From Bordetella hinzii LMG 13501 (GTDB lineage: Bacteria; Pseudomonadota; Gammaproteobacteria; Burkholderiales; Burkholderiaceae_B), in assembly GCF_001548475.1 (NCBI RefSeq), contig NZ_LRUJ01000014.1:1-64000 (forward strand): 64,000 nucleotides of DNA, in the 5' to 3' direction. Positions 39,122-47,569 of this stretch are shown here, piece after piece; position 1 is the stretch's first letter; each line of letters begins with the position of its first letter. The notes below the pieces were generated by a model. The model was not told where the DNA came from. It saw only the letters and a list, made by a program, of their open reading frames with translations, and made no database searches. Position numbers and translations under genes: made by a program.

Positions 39122-40270
39122 ATGGCACTGGACCAAGAAACCCTGACCCTGTTGCTGGACGCCGTGCGCCGCTTCGTGACCGAGCGCCTGGTGCCGGCCG
39201 AGGAAGCGCTTGCGCACACCGGCCAGATTCCCGATGACATCGTGACCGAAATGCGCGAGCTGGGCCTGTTCGGGCTGTCGATCGCGCCCGAGCATGGCGG
39301 CCTGGGCCTGACCATGGAAGAAGAGGTCAAGGTGGTGTTCGAGCTGGGCCAGACCTCGCCGGCTTTCCGCTCGCTGGCGGGCACCAATATCGGGATCGGT
39401 TCGCAAGCCATCGTGCTGGCGGGATCGGAGGCGCAGCGCGCCGCCTACCTGCCCCGCCTGGCCAGCGGCGAACTGATCGGCGCTTTCGCCCTCACCGAAC
39501 CCGACGCGGGCTCCGACGCCATGGCCTTGCGCACCACGGCCACGCGCGACGGCGATCATTACATCCTGAACGGCACCAAGCGCTTCATCACCAACGCGCC
39601 CATCGCCGGCTTGTTCTCCGTCATGGCGCGCACCGCGCCCGAGCGCCGCGCCGATTCCATCTCCTGCTTCCTGGTCGAGGCCGGCACGCCCGGCCTGACG
39701 CTGGGCAAGCCCGACAAGAAAATGGGCCAGGCCGGCGCGCTGACCTGCGACGTGGTCTTCGACAATTGCCGCGTGCCGGCCAGCACCCTGCTGGGCGAGC
39801 AGGAGGGCACGGGTTTCCGCACCGCCATGCGCGTGCTGGACAAGGGCCGGCTGCATATCGCCGCGCTGTGCGTCGGCATCGCCGAGCGGCTGGTGCGCGA
39901 TGCCGCCCGCTATGCGCTGGAGCGCCAGCAATTCGGCAAGCCCATCGCCGAGTTCCAGCTGGTGCAGGCCATGCTGGCCGACAGCCAGGCCGAGCTGTAC
40001 GCGGCGCGCTGCATGGTGCTGGATGCGGCCGCCAAGCGCGACCGGGGCGAGAACACCACCATGGAGGCGGCTTGCGCCAAGATGTTCTCCACCGAAATGG
40101 TCGGCCGGGTGGCCGACCGCGCGGTGCAGATCCACGGCGGCGCCGGCTATATGGCCGAGTACGCGGTCGAGCGCTTTTACCGCGACGTGCGCCTGTTCCG
40201 CATTTTCGAGGGCACGACCCAGATCCAGCAGCTGGTCATCGCGCGCGAGACGCTCAAGGCCTATGCCTGA
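39122..40270 (+). CDS. Acyl-CoA dehydrogenase
   Basis: A 382-residue flavoenzyme that introduces the 2,3 double bond into an acyl-CoA and passes electrons to ETF. Motifs: IGAFALTEPDAGSDAMAL (first family signature), QFGKPIAEFQLVQAMLAD, IHGGAGYMAEYAVERFYRD (second signature) and RIFEGTTQIQQLVIAR with the catalytic Glu typical of short/medium-chain enzymes (FEGTT). Five bases after the TetR gene; GAACCGAGGTAAACCCC holds its ribosome binding site. Confidence 0.93.
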   Translation: MALDQETLTLLLDAVRRFVTERLVPAEEALAHTGQIPDDIVTEMRELGLFGLSIAPEHGGLGLTMEEEVKVVFELGQTSPAFRSLAGTNIGIGSQAIVLAGSEAQRAAYLPRLASGELIGAFALTEPDAGSDAMALRTTATRDGDHYILNGTKRFITNAPIAGLFSVMARTAPERRADSISCFLVEAGTPGLTLGKPDKKMGQAGALTCDVVFDNCRVPASTLLGEQEGTGFRTAMRVLDKGRLHIAALCVGIAERLVRDAARYALERQQFGKPIAEFQLVQAMLADSQAELYAARCMVLDAAAKRDRGENTTMEAACAKMFSTEMVGRVADRAVQIHGGAGYMAEYAVERFYRDVRLFRIFEGTTQIQQLVIARETLKAYA

Positions 40271-40380
40271 GGCGGCGATCTTGTGCGCGCGCCGCACAAG
40301 ATCGTGCACAAAACGGAAAACAACCCCGGGCGGCTGGGGCTAATATGCCAGCTTCCCGACGTCTTACTTCAAGCAAAACC

Positions 40381-41613
40381 ATGTCGCAACGTACCGCTCC
40401 CCTGGCCGGCATCCGTGTGCTGGATCTCACCCGCGTGCTTGCCGGTCCCTGGTGCACCCAGAACCTGGCCGATCTCGGCGCCGAAGTGATCAAGATCGAG
40501 CGCCCCGGCGCGGGCGACGACACGCGCGCCTGGGGCCCTCCCTACCTGAAGAACGCCGCCGGCGAAAATACCAGCGAGGCGGCCTACTACCTGTCGGCCA
40601 ACCGCAATAAGTTCTCGGTGGCGCTGGACATCGCCAGCCCGCGCGGCGCCGAGCTCGTGCGCGAGCTGGCCAAGCAGTGCGACATCGTGGTGGAGAACTT
40701 CAAGGTGGGCGGCCTGCGCAAGTACGGGCTGGACTACGAGAGCCTGAAGGCCATCAATCCGCGCATCATCTATTGCTCCATCACCGGCTTCGGCCAGACC
40801 GGACCCTACGCCAGCCGTCCGGGCTATGACTTCATGATCCAGGGCATGGGCGGGCTGATGAGCATCACCGGCGAGCGCGACGACCTGCCCGGCGGCGGTC
40901 CGCAGAAGGCCGGCGTGGCCGTGGCCGACCTGATGACCGGCATGTACTCCACCGTCGGCATCCTGGCCGCCATCATCGAGCGCGAGCGCAGCGGCCTGGG
41001 CCAGCATATCGACATGGCCCTGCTGGACTGCCAGGTGGCCATGCTGGCCAACCAGAACCTCAATTTCATGACCTCGGGCAAGGCGCCTCAGCGCGCGGGC
41101 AATGCCCACCAGAACCTGGTGCCCTACCAGGTCTTCGCCGCCGCCGACGGCCATCTCATCGTGGCCGTGGGCAACGACGGGCAGTTCCGCAACTATTGCC
41201 GCGTGGTCGGCCTGCCCGAACTGGCCGATGATCCGCGCTACGCCACCAATCCGCAGCGCGTGCGCAACCGCGACGCGCTGGTGCCGCTGCTGGCCGAGCG
41301 CATGGCCACCGGCGCGCGCGACACCTGGCTGGCCGAACTGGAGGCCGCCGGCGTGCCCGCCGGCCCCATCAATACGCTGGACCAGGTCTACGAAGACCCG
41401 CAGGTGCTGGCGCGCGGCATGAAGCGCGAGCTGCCGCACGCCCTGGCCGGCTCGGTGCCCATCGCCGCCAGTCCGCTCAAGCTCTCGGACACCCCGGTGG
41501 AGTACCGCCGTCCGGCGCCCATGCTGGGCGAGCACACCCGGCAGATCCTGAGCGAACGCCTGGGCCTGTCCGATGAAGAAATCCAGGCGCTGGCCCAAGG
41601 CGCGGCGGACTAA
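40381..41613 (+). CDS. CaiB/BaiF family (class III) CoA transferase
   Basis: A 410-residue CoA transferase that moves CoA between carboxylic acids through an Asp-bound mixed anhydride. Motifs: PLAGIRVLDLTRVLAGPWCT, LADLGAEVIKIERPGAGDDT and the catalytic Asp in PGYDFMIQGMGGLMSITGE (about residue 150-155), then GQHIDMALLDCQVAMLANQ. ATG 40381 is the best start; an ATG at 40345 is in frame but poorly placed. It lies between the acyl-CoA dehydrogenase and the 3-hydroxyacyl-CoA dehydrogenase, so it probably activates the acid that this pathway degrades. Confidence 0.92.
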   Translation: MSQRTAPLAGIRVLDLTRVLAGPWCTQNLADLGAEVIKIERPGAGDDTRAWGPPYLKNAAGENTSEAAYYLSANRNKFSVALDIASPRGAELVRELAKQCDIVVENFKVGGLRKYGLDYESLKAINPRIIYCSITGFGQTGPYASRPGYDFMIQGMGGLMSITGERDDLPGGGPQKAGVAVADLMTGMYSTVGILAAIIERERSGLGQHIDMALLDCQVAMLANQNLNFMTSGKAPQRAGNAHQNLVPYQVFAAADGHLIVAVGNDGQFRNYCRVVGLPELADDPRYATNPQRVRNRDALVPLLAERMATGARDTWLAELEAAGVPAGPINTLDQVYEDPQVLARGMKRELPHALAGSVPIAASPLKLSDTPVEYRRPAPMLGEHTRQILSERLGLSDEEIQALAQGAAD

Positions 41614-41640
41614 CGACGATCAAGAAAGCAGGAGAGACAG

Positions 41641-43155
41641 ATGGCTGATATTCAGATCCTTGGCGTGGTTGGCGCCGGGGCCATGGGACGGGGCATCGCG
41701 CAGATCGCGGCCCAGGCGGGCATCAAGGTCCGCCTGTATGACAACAATGCCGCCGCCGTGGCCGCCGCCCGTGACGCCCTGGCCCAGACCTGGGACAAAC
41801 TGGCCCAGAAGGGCAAGATGAGCGCCGAAGCCGTCAAGGCGGCCCTGGATCATATCCAGCCCGCCCAGGCCCTGGCCGATCTGGCGGACTGCCAGCTCGT
41901 GGTCGAAGCCATCGTCGAGCGCCTGGACGTCAAGCGCGACCTGTTCTCGCAGCTGGAATCCATCGTGGGGCCGGACTGCATCCTGGCCTCCAACACGTCT
42001 TCGCTGTCCATCACCGCGATCGCGGCGGCCTGCCAACGGCCTGGGCGCGTGGCGGGTTTCCACTTTTTCAATCCGGTGCCGCTCATGAAGGTGGTCGAGG
42101 TTATCGACGGCCTGCGCAGCGCGCCGGCCGTCGGCGATGCCCTGGCCGCCCTGGCGCGCCGCATGGGCCACACGCCCGTGCGCGCCAAGGATATGCCGGG
42201 CTTCATCGTCAATCACGCCGGCCGCGGCATGAACACCGAGGGCCTGCGCGCGGCCCAGGAAGCGGTGGCGCCGTTCGACCAGATCGACGCCATCATGCGC
42301 GAGCAGGCGGGCTTTCGCATGGGGCCCTTCGAGCTGATGGACCTGACCGGCCTGGATGTGTCGCATCCGGTGATGGAGTCCATCTACGGCCAGTTCTTCG
42401 ACGAGCCGCGCTTCCGCCCCTCGCCCATCACGACGGTGCGCCTGGCAGGCGGCCTGCTGGGCCGCAAGGCCGGCGAAGGGTTCTACGTCTACCAGGATGG
42501 CCAGAAACAAGTGCCGGCCGAACCCGCCGTGCCGGCCCTGCCGCAGGGCCTGCGCGTCTGGGTCAGCGCGGCGCACGCCGACGGCCAGGCGCGTGCCCAG
42601 GCCTTGCTGCGGCAGCTGGGCGCCGAGGTGGTGCAGGCCGACGCCGCGCCGGCCGACGCGCTGCTGGTCGTCACGCCCCTGGGCGAGGATGTGTCCAGCT
42701 GCGTGGCTGGCCAGGGCCTGGACGGCACGCGCACGGTGGGCCTGGATGTGCTGCATGACTTCGCCGCCAGCCGCCGCCGCACCGTGATGACGTCGCCGGC
42801 GACCACGGCGCGCTGGCGCGACGCTGCCCACGCTTTGTTCGCCAAGGACGGCGTGGCCGTCAGCGTCATCGAGGATTCGCCCGGCTTCATCGCTCAGCGC
42901 GTGGTGGCGACCATCGTCAACATCGCCTGCGACATCGCCCAGCAGCATATCGCCACGCCCGGCGACATCGACCAGGCCGTGAACCTCGGCCTGGGTTATC
43001 CCAAGGGCCCGCTGGCCATGGGCGACGCGCTGGGCGCGGCGCGCATCCTGGAGATCTTGCGCAATATGGAGCGCGTCACCGGCGACCCGCGCTACCGTCC
43101 CAGCCTGTGGCTGCAGCGCCGCGTGCAGCTCGGCCTGCCCCTGGCGCAAGCCTGA
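41641..43155 (+). CDS. 3-hydroxyacyl-CoA dehydrogenase (PaaH/PaaC-like, two C-terminal domains)
   Basis: A 504-residue NAD-dependent dehydrogenase that oxidises 3-hydroxyacyl-CoA. The Rossmann motif is GVVGAGAMGRGIAQIAA (residues 8-24), with the catalytic His in VAGFHFFNPVPLMKVVEV (about 140) and Asn/Ser nearby (ASNTSSLS). Two copies of the C-terminal domain occur: PGFIVNHAGRGMNTEGLRA and SPGFIAQRVVATIVNIACD. This double-domain length (about 500) fits the phenylacetate-type enzyme. Followed by a bidirectional terminator. Confidence 0.92.
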   Translation: MADIQILGVVGAGAMGRGIAQIAAQAGIKVRLYDNNAAAVAAARDALAQTWDKLAQKGKMSAEAVKAALDHIQPAQALADLADCQLVVEAIVERLDVKRDLFSQLESIVGPDCILASNTSSLSITAIAAACQRPGRVAGFHFFNPVPLMKVVEVIDGLRSAPAVGDALAALARRMGHTPVRAKDMPGFIVNHAGRGMNTEGLRAAQEAVAPFDQIDAIMREQAGFRMGPFELMDLTGLDVSHPVMESIYGQFFDEPRFRPSPITTVRLAGGLLGRKAGEGFYVYQDGQKQVPAEPAVPALPQGLRVWVSAAHADGQARAQALLRQLGAEVVQADAAPADALLVVTPLGEDVSSCVAGQGLDGTRTVGLDVLHDFAASRRRTVMTSPATTARWRDAAHALFAKDGVAVSVIEDSPGFIAQRVVATIVNIACDIAQQHIATPGDIDQAVNLGLGYPKGPLAMGDALGAARILEILRNMERVTGDPRYRPSLWLQRRVQLGLPLAQA

Positions 43156-43174
43156 TCGGCGCCAGCACCAGGCA

Positions 43175-43208
43175 AAAAAATATCGGCCCCCAGGGGCCGA
43201 TATTTTTT
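43175..43208. terminator. Bidirectional rho-independent terminator
   Basis: AAAAAATATCGGCCCC (43175-43190), two-base loop CA, GGGGCCGATATTTTTT (43193-43208): a perfect 16-base stem with A-run and T-run on opposite sides. It serves the 3-hydroxyacyl-CoA dehydrogenase gene and the converging cytochrome gene. Confidence 0.95.
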
Positions 43209-43248
43209 GGGTGTCACTCACGCCGCCGGCCGGTGGAGCCGGACGGCG

Positions 43249-44133
43249 CTATTTGGCCGCGTTGACCATGTATTCGACCGCGGCGCGGATATCTTCTTCC
43301 GAGGCATTGGCCGCGCCGCCCTTGGGCGGCATCGCGCCCTTGCCGGTGAGGGCCACCTTGACCATGGTGTCGATGCCGGTGGCCACATAAGGGGCCCAGG
43401 CGGCCTTGTCGCCGAACTTGGGCGCATTGGCCACACCCGTGCCGTGGCAGGCGAAGCAGGTGCTCTTGTAGAGCTTCTCGCCGGCTGGATTGGTCGCGGC
43501 TGCTTGTGCCGGCGCGGGAGCGGCCGGCGCGGCCGCCGCAGGCGGCGGCGTGGCCGGAGCCGCGGGAGCCGCGGCGGGGGCGGCGGCAGCAGGCGCGGCG
43601 GCTTCTGCTTTCTTTTCTTCCTTGGGTTCGGCCGGCTCGGGCAGGTTGCCGCCCGACTTGTTGGCCATGTAGACCACGGCGCGCGCGACTTCGAAGTCGC
43701 TCAGGGCCGGATTGCCGCCCTTGGCCGGCATGCCGCCCTTGCCGTGCAGCGCCACATTGAGCATGGCGTCAAAGCCGGCCTGTATGAAAGGCGCCCAGGC
43801 CGCGTTGTCGCCCACCTTGGGCGCGCCGGCCACGCCGGCGGTATGACAGGCCGTACAGACCGCGGCAAAGACCTGGTCGCCCGTCTTGTAGACGCGCGGC
43901 GCATTGGCGTCGACCAGCTGGAAACCGGCCACGGGCGCGATGCGCTTGTTGATGGCTTCTTCCGAGAGAGTATCGGAGCCTGCGCCAACCTTGGTGTTCG
44001 AGACGACCATGTTGACCAGCAGGATGATGATGAGGATGGGGACGACGAAGGCCAGCACGACCGTGACGATCAACTGACGGGGCGTCTTGATGGGAGATGA
44101 ATGTTCTTCGATGTGATCCTGCTCGTTGCTCAT
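43249..44133 (-). CDS. Membrane-anchored di-heme cytochrome c5-type protein (internal duplication)
   Basis: A 294-residue protein with one N-terminal membrane anchor (about residues 21-45) and two cytochrome c domains in the periplasm. Heme sites are CTACH at 93-97 and CFACH at 226-230; each domain repeats the pattern GAPKxGDxAAWAP and ends in GGMPAKGG or GAMPPKGG, which supplies the axial Met. The domains are joined by an Ala/Pro-rich linker of about 40 residues (about 175-215). The arrangement suggests a recent tandem duplication of cytochrome c5. A role in electron transfer to a terminal oxidase is likely but the partner is not evident. Confidence 0.92.
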   Translation of the reverse strand: MSNEQDHIEEHSSPIKTPRQLIVTVVLAFVVPILIIILLVNMVVSNTKVGAGSDTLSEEAINKRIAPVAGFQLVDANAPRVYKTGDQVFAAVCTACHTAGVAGAPKVGDNAAWAPFIQAGFDAMLNVALHGKGGMPAKGGNPALSDFEVARAVVYMANKSGGNLPEPAEPKEEKKAEAAAPAAAAPAAAPAAPATPPPAAAAPAAPAPAQAAATNPAGEKLYKSTCFACHGTGVANAPKFGDKAAWAPYVATGIDTMVKVALTGKGAMPPKGGAANASEEDIRAAVEYMVNAAK

Positions 44134-44336
44134 ATCCTAATCCTGCTAATCGGAACGCCAGGTGGCGGAATCAGACTGACACGACAACTCAACGCAACTA
44201 CGAGGAAGGCCGGGGCAAGAACAAACTCCCCGACCTGCAATAAACGCTGGATTATATAACGGCAATCGGGGACGAAATCCGAATTCGGGTAAGCCCCGAA
44301 CAGGGACCGCAAAAATGGGTACAATAGTGCCGCGCT

Positions 44337-44411
44337 GTGCCCGTAGTTCAATGGATAGAATGAGAGTTTCCGAAGCTCTTGATACAGGTTCGATTCCTGT
44401 CGGGCGCGCCA
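44337..44411 (+). tRNA. tRNA-Arg (anticodon CCG)
   Basis: A 75-base cloverleaf including encoded CCA. Acceptor stem GTGCCCG/CGGGCGC with one G-T pair, D stem GTTC/GAAT, anticodon stem AGAGT/GCTCT, T stem ACAGG/CCTGT with loop TTCGATT. The anticodon loop TTCCGAA places CCG at 44370-44372, which reads the arginine codon CGG. A TACAAT box at 44320-44325 is a plausible -10 element. Confidence 0.95.
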
Positions 44412-44419
44412 CAATCACT

Positions 44420-45403
44420 TCAAAGGCCTGGCGCGCTGCCAGGCAGCCCTTCGCGGATCTTGCTTGAGAAATCCTCGGCCTCGCCCACGGCGCGCGCCCG
44501 ATCCGTGAAACGCCCCGCCCGCCGCCGGTCTTCGATGCTGGCGCTGCCTTCCAGGGCGCCGAGGGCGTGCAGATACTCCGGCAGATAGCCCGACAGCAGG
44601 ATGCGGTAGTCAAAGGGCATGCCCGGGATCACGCGGTCCACCAGCTGATAGACCAGGGTCGTGCAGTTCGCCGTGAGCGTGTTGTAGAAACGCGGCCGGC
44701 GGCGCAGGCTGTTCGCGGTGTCGACATAGGCAAGAAAAAGCGCCGCGGCGTCTTTTTGCGGGATCTTCACGCGGAAAAGATAGGCGTCCTCGCCGCGGAT
44801 ATTGGTCCGCACCTTGAGGCTGTCTTCCTCGGTCGAGGCGAGGACGGCGAGTTCATAGTGCCGAAAGAATCCTCCCAGTTCCGAGAATCTGTCTCCGACC
44901 TTGCGCCGGATCTCGATGGAAAAGACGGTGTAATCGCCATTGCGGAAACCGAAGCAGACCATGGTGTGCGCGATGGCCTTGCGGCCCCAGTACGAGAGCG
45001 CCACATCGACGGATTGCAGTTCGTCCAGATTGTGGCTGCGGGACAGCCAGCGCGCCTCAAAGTCCGTGGCCGACCGCCAGGCGAAATCGCGCACGTTGTG
45101 CAGGGTCACGACGGGGCCGTGGATCTCGCCATGGGTCTGCCTTTCGACTTCGGGCATCCATTGCCGCGCATGAGAGGGGCGCACCCAGAACAGCCACCAT
45201 GACAGCAGGGCCGCGATGGCCAGGCCAAAGGCCCAGGCAAGCGCCGGAAAGCGCCCGATCGACGCCACGGCGAGCAGCGCGAACACGGCCCAGGCCGCCG
45301 GTGCCAGCGGCCTGGCGCGGCCTTCGAAGGGCGGGCGGAACCAGAGCGCCAGGCAGCCCCAGGCGCCCGCCAGCAGAAACACAAGACCGAGGACGAGGGC
45401 CAT
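44420..45403 (-). CDS. DUF4105-type membrane protein with papain-like His and Asn-Cys motifs
   Basis: A 327-residue protein. Residues 1-75 hold two to three hydrophobic segments (MALVLGLVFLLAGAWGCLAL; AWAVFALLAVASIG; LAWAFGLAIAALLSWWLFWV). The remaining soluble domain has the DUF4105 look: LHNVRDFAWRS, a His segment IAHTMVCFGFRNGDYTVFSI and the Cys segment RFYNTLTANCTTLVYQLVD. His plus Asn-Cys in this order suggests a permuted papain-like cysteine hydrolase. The upstream neighbour repeats this order of motifs, and the two are 38 bases apart in one probable operon. The start at 45403 is chosen because the membrane helix begins there. Substrate unknown. Confidence 0.72.
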   Translation of the reverse strand: MALVLGLVFLLAGAWGCLALWFRPPFEGRARPLAPAAWAVFALLAVASIGRFPALAWAFGLAIAALLSWWLFWVRPSHARQWMPEVERQTHGEIHGPVVTLHNVRDFAWRSATDFEARWLSRSHNLDELQSVDVALSYWGRKAIAHTMVCFGFRNGDYTVFSIEIRRKVGDRFSELGGFFRHYELAVLASTEEDSLKVRTNIRGEDAYLFRVKIPQKDAAALFLAYVDTANSLRRRPRFYNTLTANCTTLVYQLVDRVIPGMPFDYRILLSGYLPEYLHALGALEGSASIEDRRRAGRFTDRARAVGEAEDFSSKIREGLPGSAPGL

Positions 45404-45441
45404 GATGCCAGTTGGGCTGGATGGCGCGGGCCGGCCCGCGC

Positions 45442-46815
45442 TCAGGCGCCGCGTTCGGTCGCTGCGCGGTCCTGGCTGCGCCAGTTGGCCCGCAGGGCGG
45501 CGATCTGGCGTATGGCTTCCTGCGCCATGCGCCACCAGGCGAAGGGCCGGGGATCCGCGAGCATGCTGAGGGCGCGCGCATAGTCCAGCGTGAGGCCCGG
45601 CGTCCAGGCCATGGTCTCGGCGCGCTTGCGGATCTGCGATGCCACCCAGAGCTCCGGCGTCAGCACGAGGCGCAGCATGACGCCCCAGCCGGCCGAGGGG
45701 CCGTGCAGCCGCCCGACCACCCCGTCCAGGGCGGCTTCCAAGGCCGCCGAGACGGAGCTGGAGCAGTTGCGGTGGGTGAGGTTGTAGGTGGTGGTCTTGC
45801 TGTACTCGGCCCAGAATGCGGCCAGTTTCGCGGCGTCGTAATTGCGGATGCGCACTTGCACCGTCGAGGGGCACCAGGCTTTCGATTCGGTCGGGTAGTC
45901 CGGCTGGAAGACGCCCGCCACATCGTTGTCCGCGGTGGCGCGCAGCAGCGTGCCGAATTGTTCCGGCGAGTGGTCGATCTCCTGGGCGGGATAGAGGCTG
46001 ACGTAGATGCCCTCCGGCGACTCCAGGGCCGCGTGCCCCGTCGACACCACGCCGTTGACGTCCACGGCGGCGATGTAGCGGTCTATCACGGGGTAGCGGA
46101 CCGTATCGTTCTTGGCTGAACCCGTGGGTGTCCAGACGTGGACGGTCAGCGCGCGCTCGGACTCCGCCGGCGGGCCGTCGAACAGCTTTGGCCGGGCCTT
46201 TTCCTCGCTGCTGGGCATGAATTCAGGGTGCGGGTTGGTGACCAGCCCCGGATTGCCGTCCAGGTTTTTCACCCGGCGTCCCAGGGACAGGAGTTTCAGG
46301 CCGGAGAAGATCAAGAACAGGCCAAGGCAGTACGGCACGGTGCCGACATAGTGCGTCGGATAAGGCTGGAAGAAGAAGATCGCCAGGGCGATTTCGGCCA
46401 GGCCGGCGGCAAAGACATAACGCCAGCGCGGGTAGCGCACGACGTAGGAGGCGATGCATTGCAGCAGGCCGTCCACGAGGAACAGCAGCCCGAAAATCAT
46501 GGAGAGCAGGAAATGCCCATGATGATGGCCCGCCAGGATCAATATCCCGGCCAAGAGCGTGAACGAGCCTTTGGCGTAACGGAGAACCCGCTGGCCGCCG
46601 ACGCCGGATTGCGCGATCACCAGCGTGGCGATGCCGTCGACCACGAAAAGCAGTGCGAAGAAATTGATGGGGAAATAGAGCGCGTCGTCGAGGGCGTCGA
46701 TGAATATCGCGATGCCGCAGACCAGGAAGGCCCAGCCCAGGATCAGTATCGTCCGCGCACGCCGTTGCAGGTAAGACACGCCAAGCAAGATCAAGATCAA
46801 ATTTGCCATCAGCAC
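45442..46815 (-). CDS. HdeD-like membrane domain fused to a papain-like His/Asn-Cys domain
   Basis: A 457-residue protein. The N-terminal 180 residues form about six membrane helices in the HdeD/DUF308 style (ILILGWAFLVCGIAIFIDAL; FFALLFVVDGIATLVI; LLAGILILAGHH; FLLSMIFGLLFLVDGLLQCI). The C-terminal domain (about 215-457) has a His segment STGHAALESPEGIYVSLYP and a Cys segment TTYNLTHRNCSSSVSAALEA. This parallels the adjacent DUF4105-type gene. The start is GTG 46815 or ATG 46809 (MANLILILLG); the AGGA upstream does not decide between them. Function unknown; a membrane-tethered hydrolase is an inference. Confidence 0.72.
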   Translation of the reverse strand: MLMANLILILLGVSYLQRRARTILILGWAFLVCGIAIFIDALDDALYFPINFFALLFVVDGIATLVIAQSGVGGQRVLRYAKGSFTLLAGILILAGHHHGHFLLSMIFGLLFLVDGLLQCIASYVVRYPRWRYVFAAGLAEIALAIFFFQPYPTHYVGTVPYCLGLFLIFSGLKLLSLGRRVKNLDGNPGLVTNPHPEFMPSSEEKARPKLFDGPPAESERALTVHVWTPTGSAKNDTVRYPVIDRYIAAVDVNGVVSTGHAALESPEGIYVSLYPAQEIDHSPEQFGTLLRATADNDVAGVFQPDYPTESKAWCPSTVQVRIRNYDAAKLAAFWAEYSKTTTYNLTHRNCSSSVSAALEAALDGVVGRLHGPSAGWGVMLRLVLTPELWVASQIRKRAETMAWTPGLTLDYARALSMLADPRPFAWWRMAQEAIRQIAALRANWRSQDRAATERGA

Positions 46816-47010
46816 CCCGTCCTGACGGGCACGGTGTCCCGTGCCTCTGCATTGATATTGTTTTTTGCCGCGTCGGAATTATAAACACGCGGCAATAGCG
46901 CAGGGTCCCGTACCGGCGGCGTATGCCCTCGGCGATTGCCGCCGACGCCAGGCCGGGCCCATCGCGCCCGCCTCGCCGTTGGCGGCCGGGCGGGCCGCGC
47001 ATCGGCATGC

Positions 47011-47532
47011 CTAGCGCTGTTCGGTGTATTTCAGTTCGCTCAGGTCATATCCCTGGGACCTGGCGATGGCCAGGGCCTGCTCCAGCGCCTGCGGCTCGAG
47101 CTTGGGCGCGCGGGCCAGGATCCACAGCGTTTTGCGGCTGGGCGCGCCCACCACGGCCCAGCGATATTCCGGGTCCAGCCCGATGATCCAGTAATCGCCC
47201 TTGAAGGGCTTGAAGAAAGAGACTTCCAGCTTGGCGTTGCCGCTGCCTTCGACCACCGTGGCGGTGCCCGTGGCCGCGTCGATGCCGCCGTTCTTGTCGC
47301 GGCAGCGGTTGGTCACGCCCACCGTGCCGTCCGTGTTGCGGGTGTATTCGGCCGTGGTGTCGCCCACGCAATTGCGCTGGAAGAACATCGGCAGGTGGGC
47401 GATCTCGTACCAGCGGCCGGCGTAGCGGTCCAGGTCGACGTGTTCGACGGCGCGCACGGCGGGCTGCTGGGCCTGGGCGGCGCCCAGGCCCGTGGCCAGG
47501 GCGGCCAGGGTGAGGAATATCAGGCGGCGCAT
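47011..47532 (-). CDS. Bacterial lipocalin (Blc family), apparently not lipid-anchored
   Basis: A 173-residue beta-barrel lipocalin that binds small hydrophobic molecules. The signal peptide is MRRLIFLTLAALATGLGAAQ with cleavage around AQAQ; there is no lipobox Cys, so it should be periplasmic and soluble, unlike E. coli Blc. Motifs: the first lipocalin block LDRYAGRWYEIAHLP, the FKGDYWIIGLDPEYRWAVVG block and the C-terminal LSELKYTEQR. Blc-type proteins are often stress-related. The start lies 37 bases downstream of gshA's stop on the same strand. Confidence 0.88.
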   Translation of the reverse strand: MRRLIFLTLAALATGLGAAQAQQPAVRAVEHVDLDRYAGRWYEIAHLPMFFQRNCVGDTTAEYTRNTDGTVGVTNRCRDKNGGIDAATGTATVVEGSGNAKLEVSFFKPFKGDYWIIGLDPEYRWAVVGAPSRKTLWILARAPKLEPQALEQALAIARSQGYDLSELKYTEQR

Positions 47533-47569
47533 GCATGGTCTCCTGCGATGGCGGCCGCCTGGGGGCGCG

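Noticed and set aside
43490-43672. Ala/Gly-rich plus-strand open frame
   Set aside because: It is the antisense of the Ala/Pro linker of the di-heme cytochrome.
44253-44300. Mobile-element insertion at the tRNA-Arg gene
   Set aside because: No integrase, no repeat of the tRNA 3' end, and no base-composition shift in the flanking genes.
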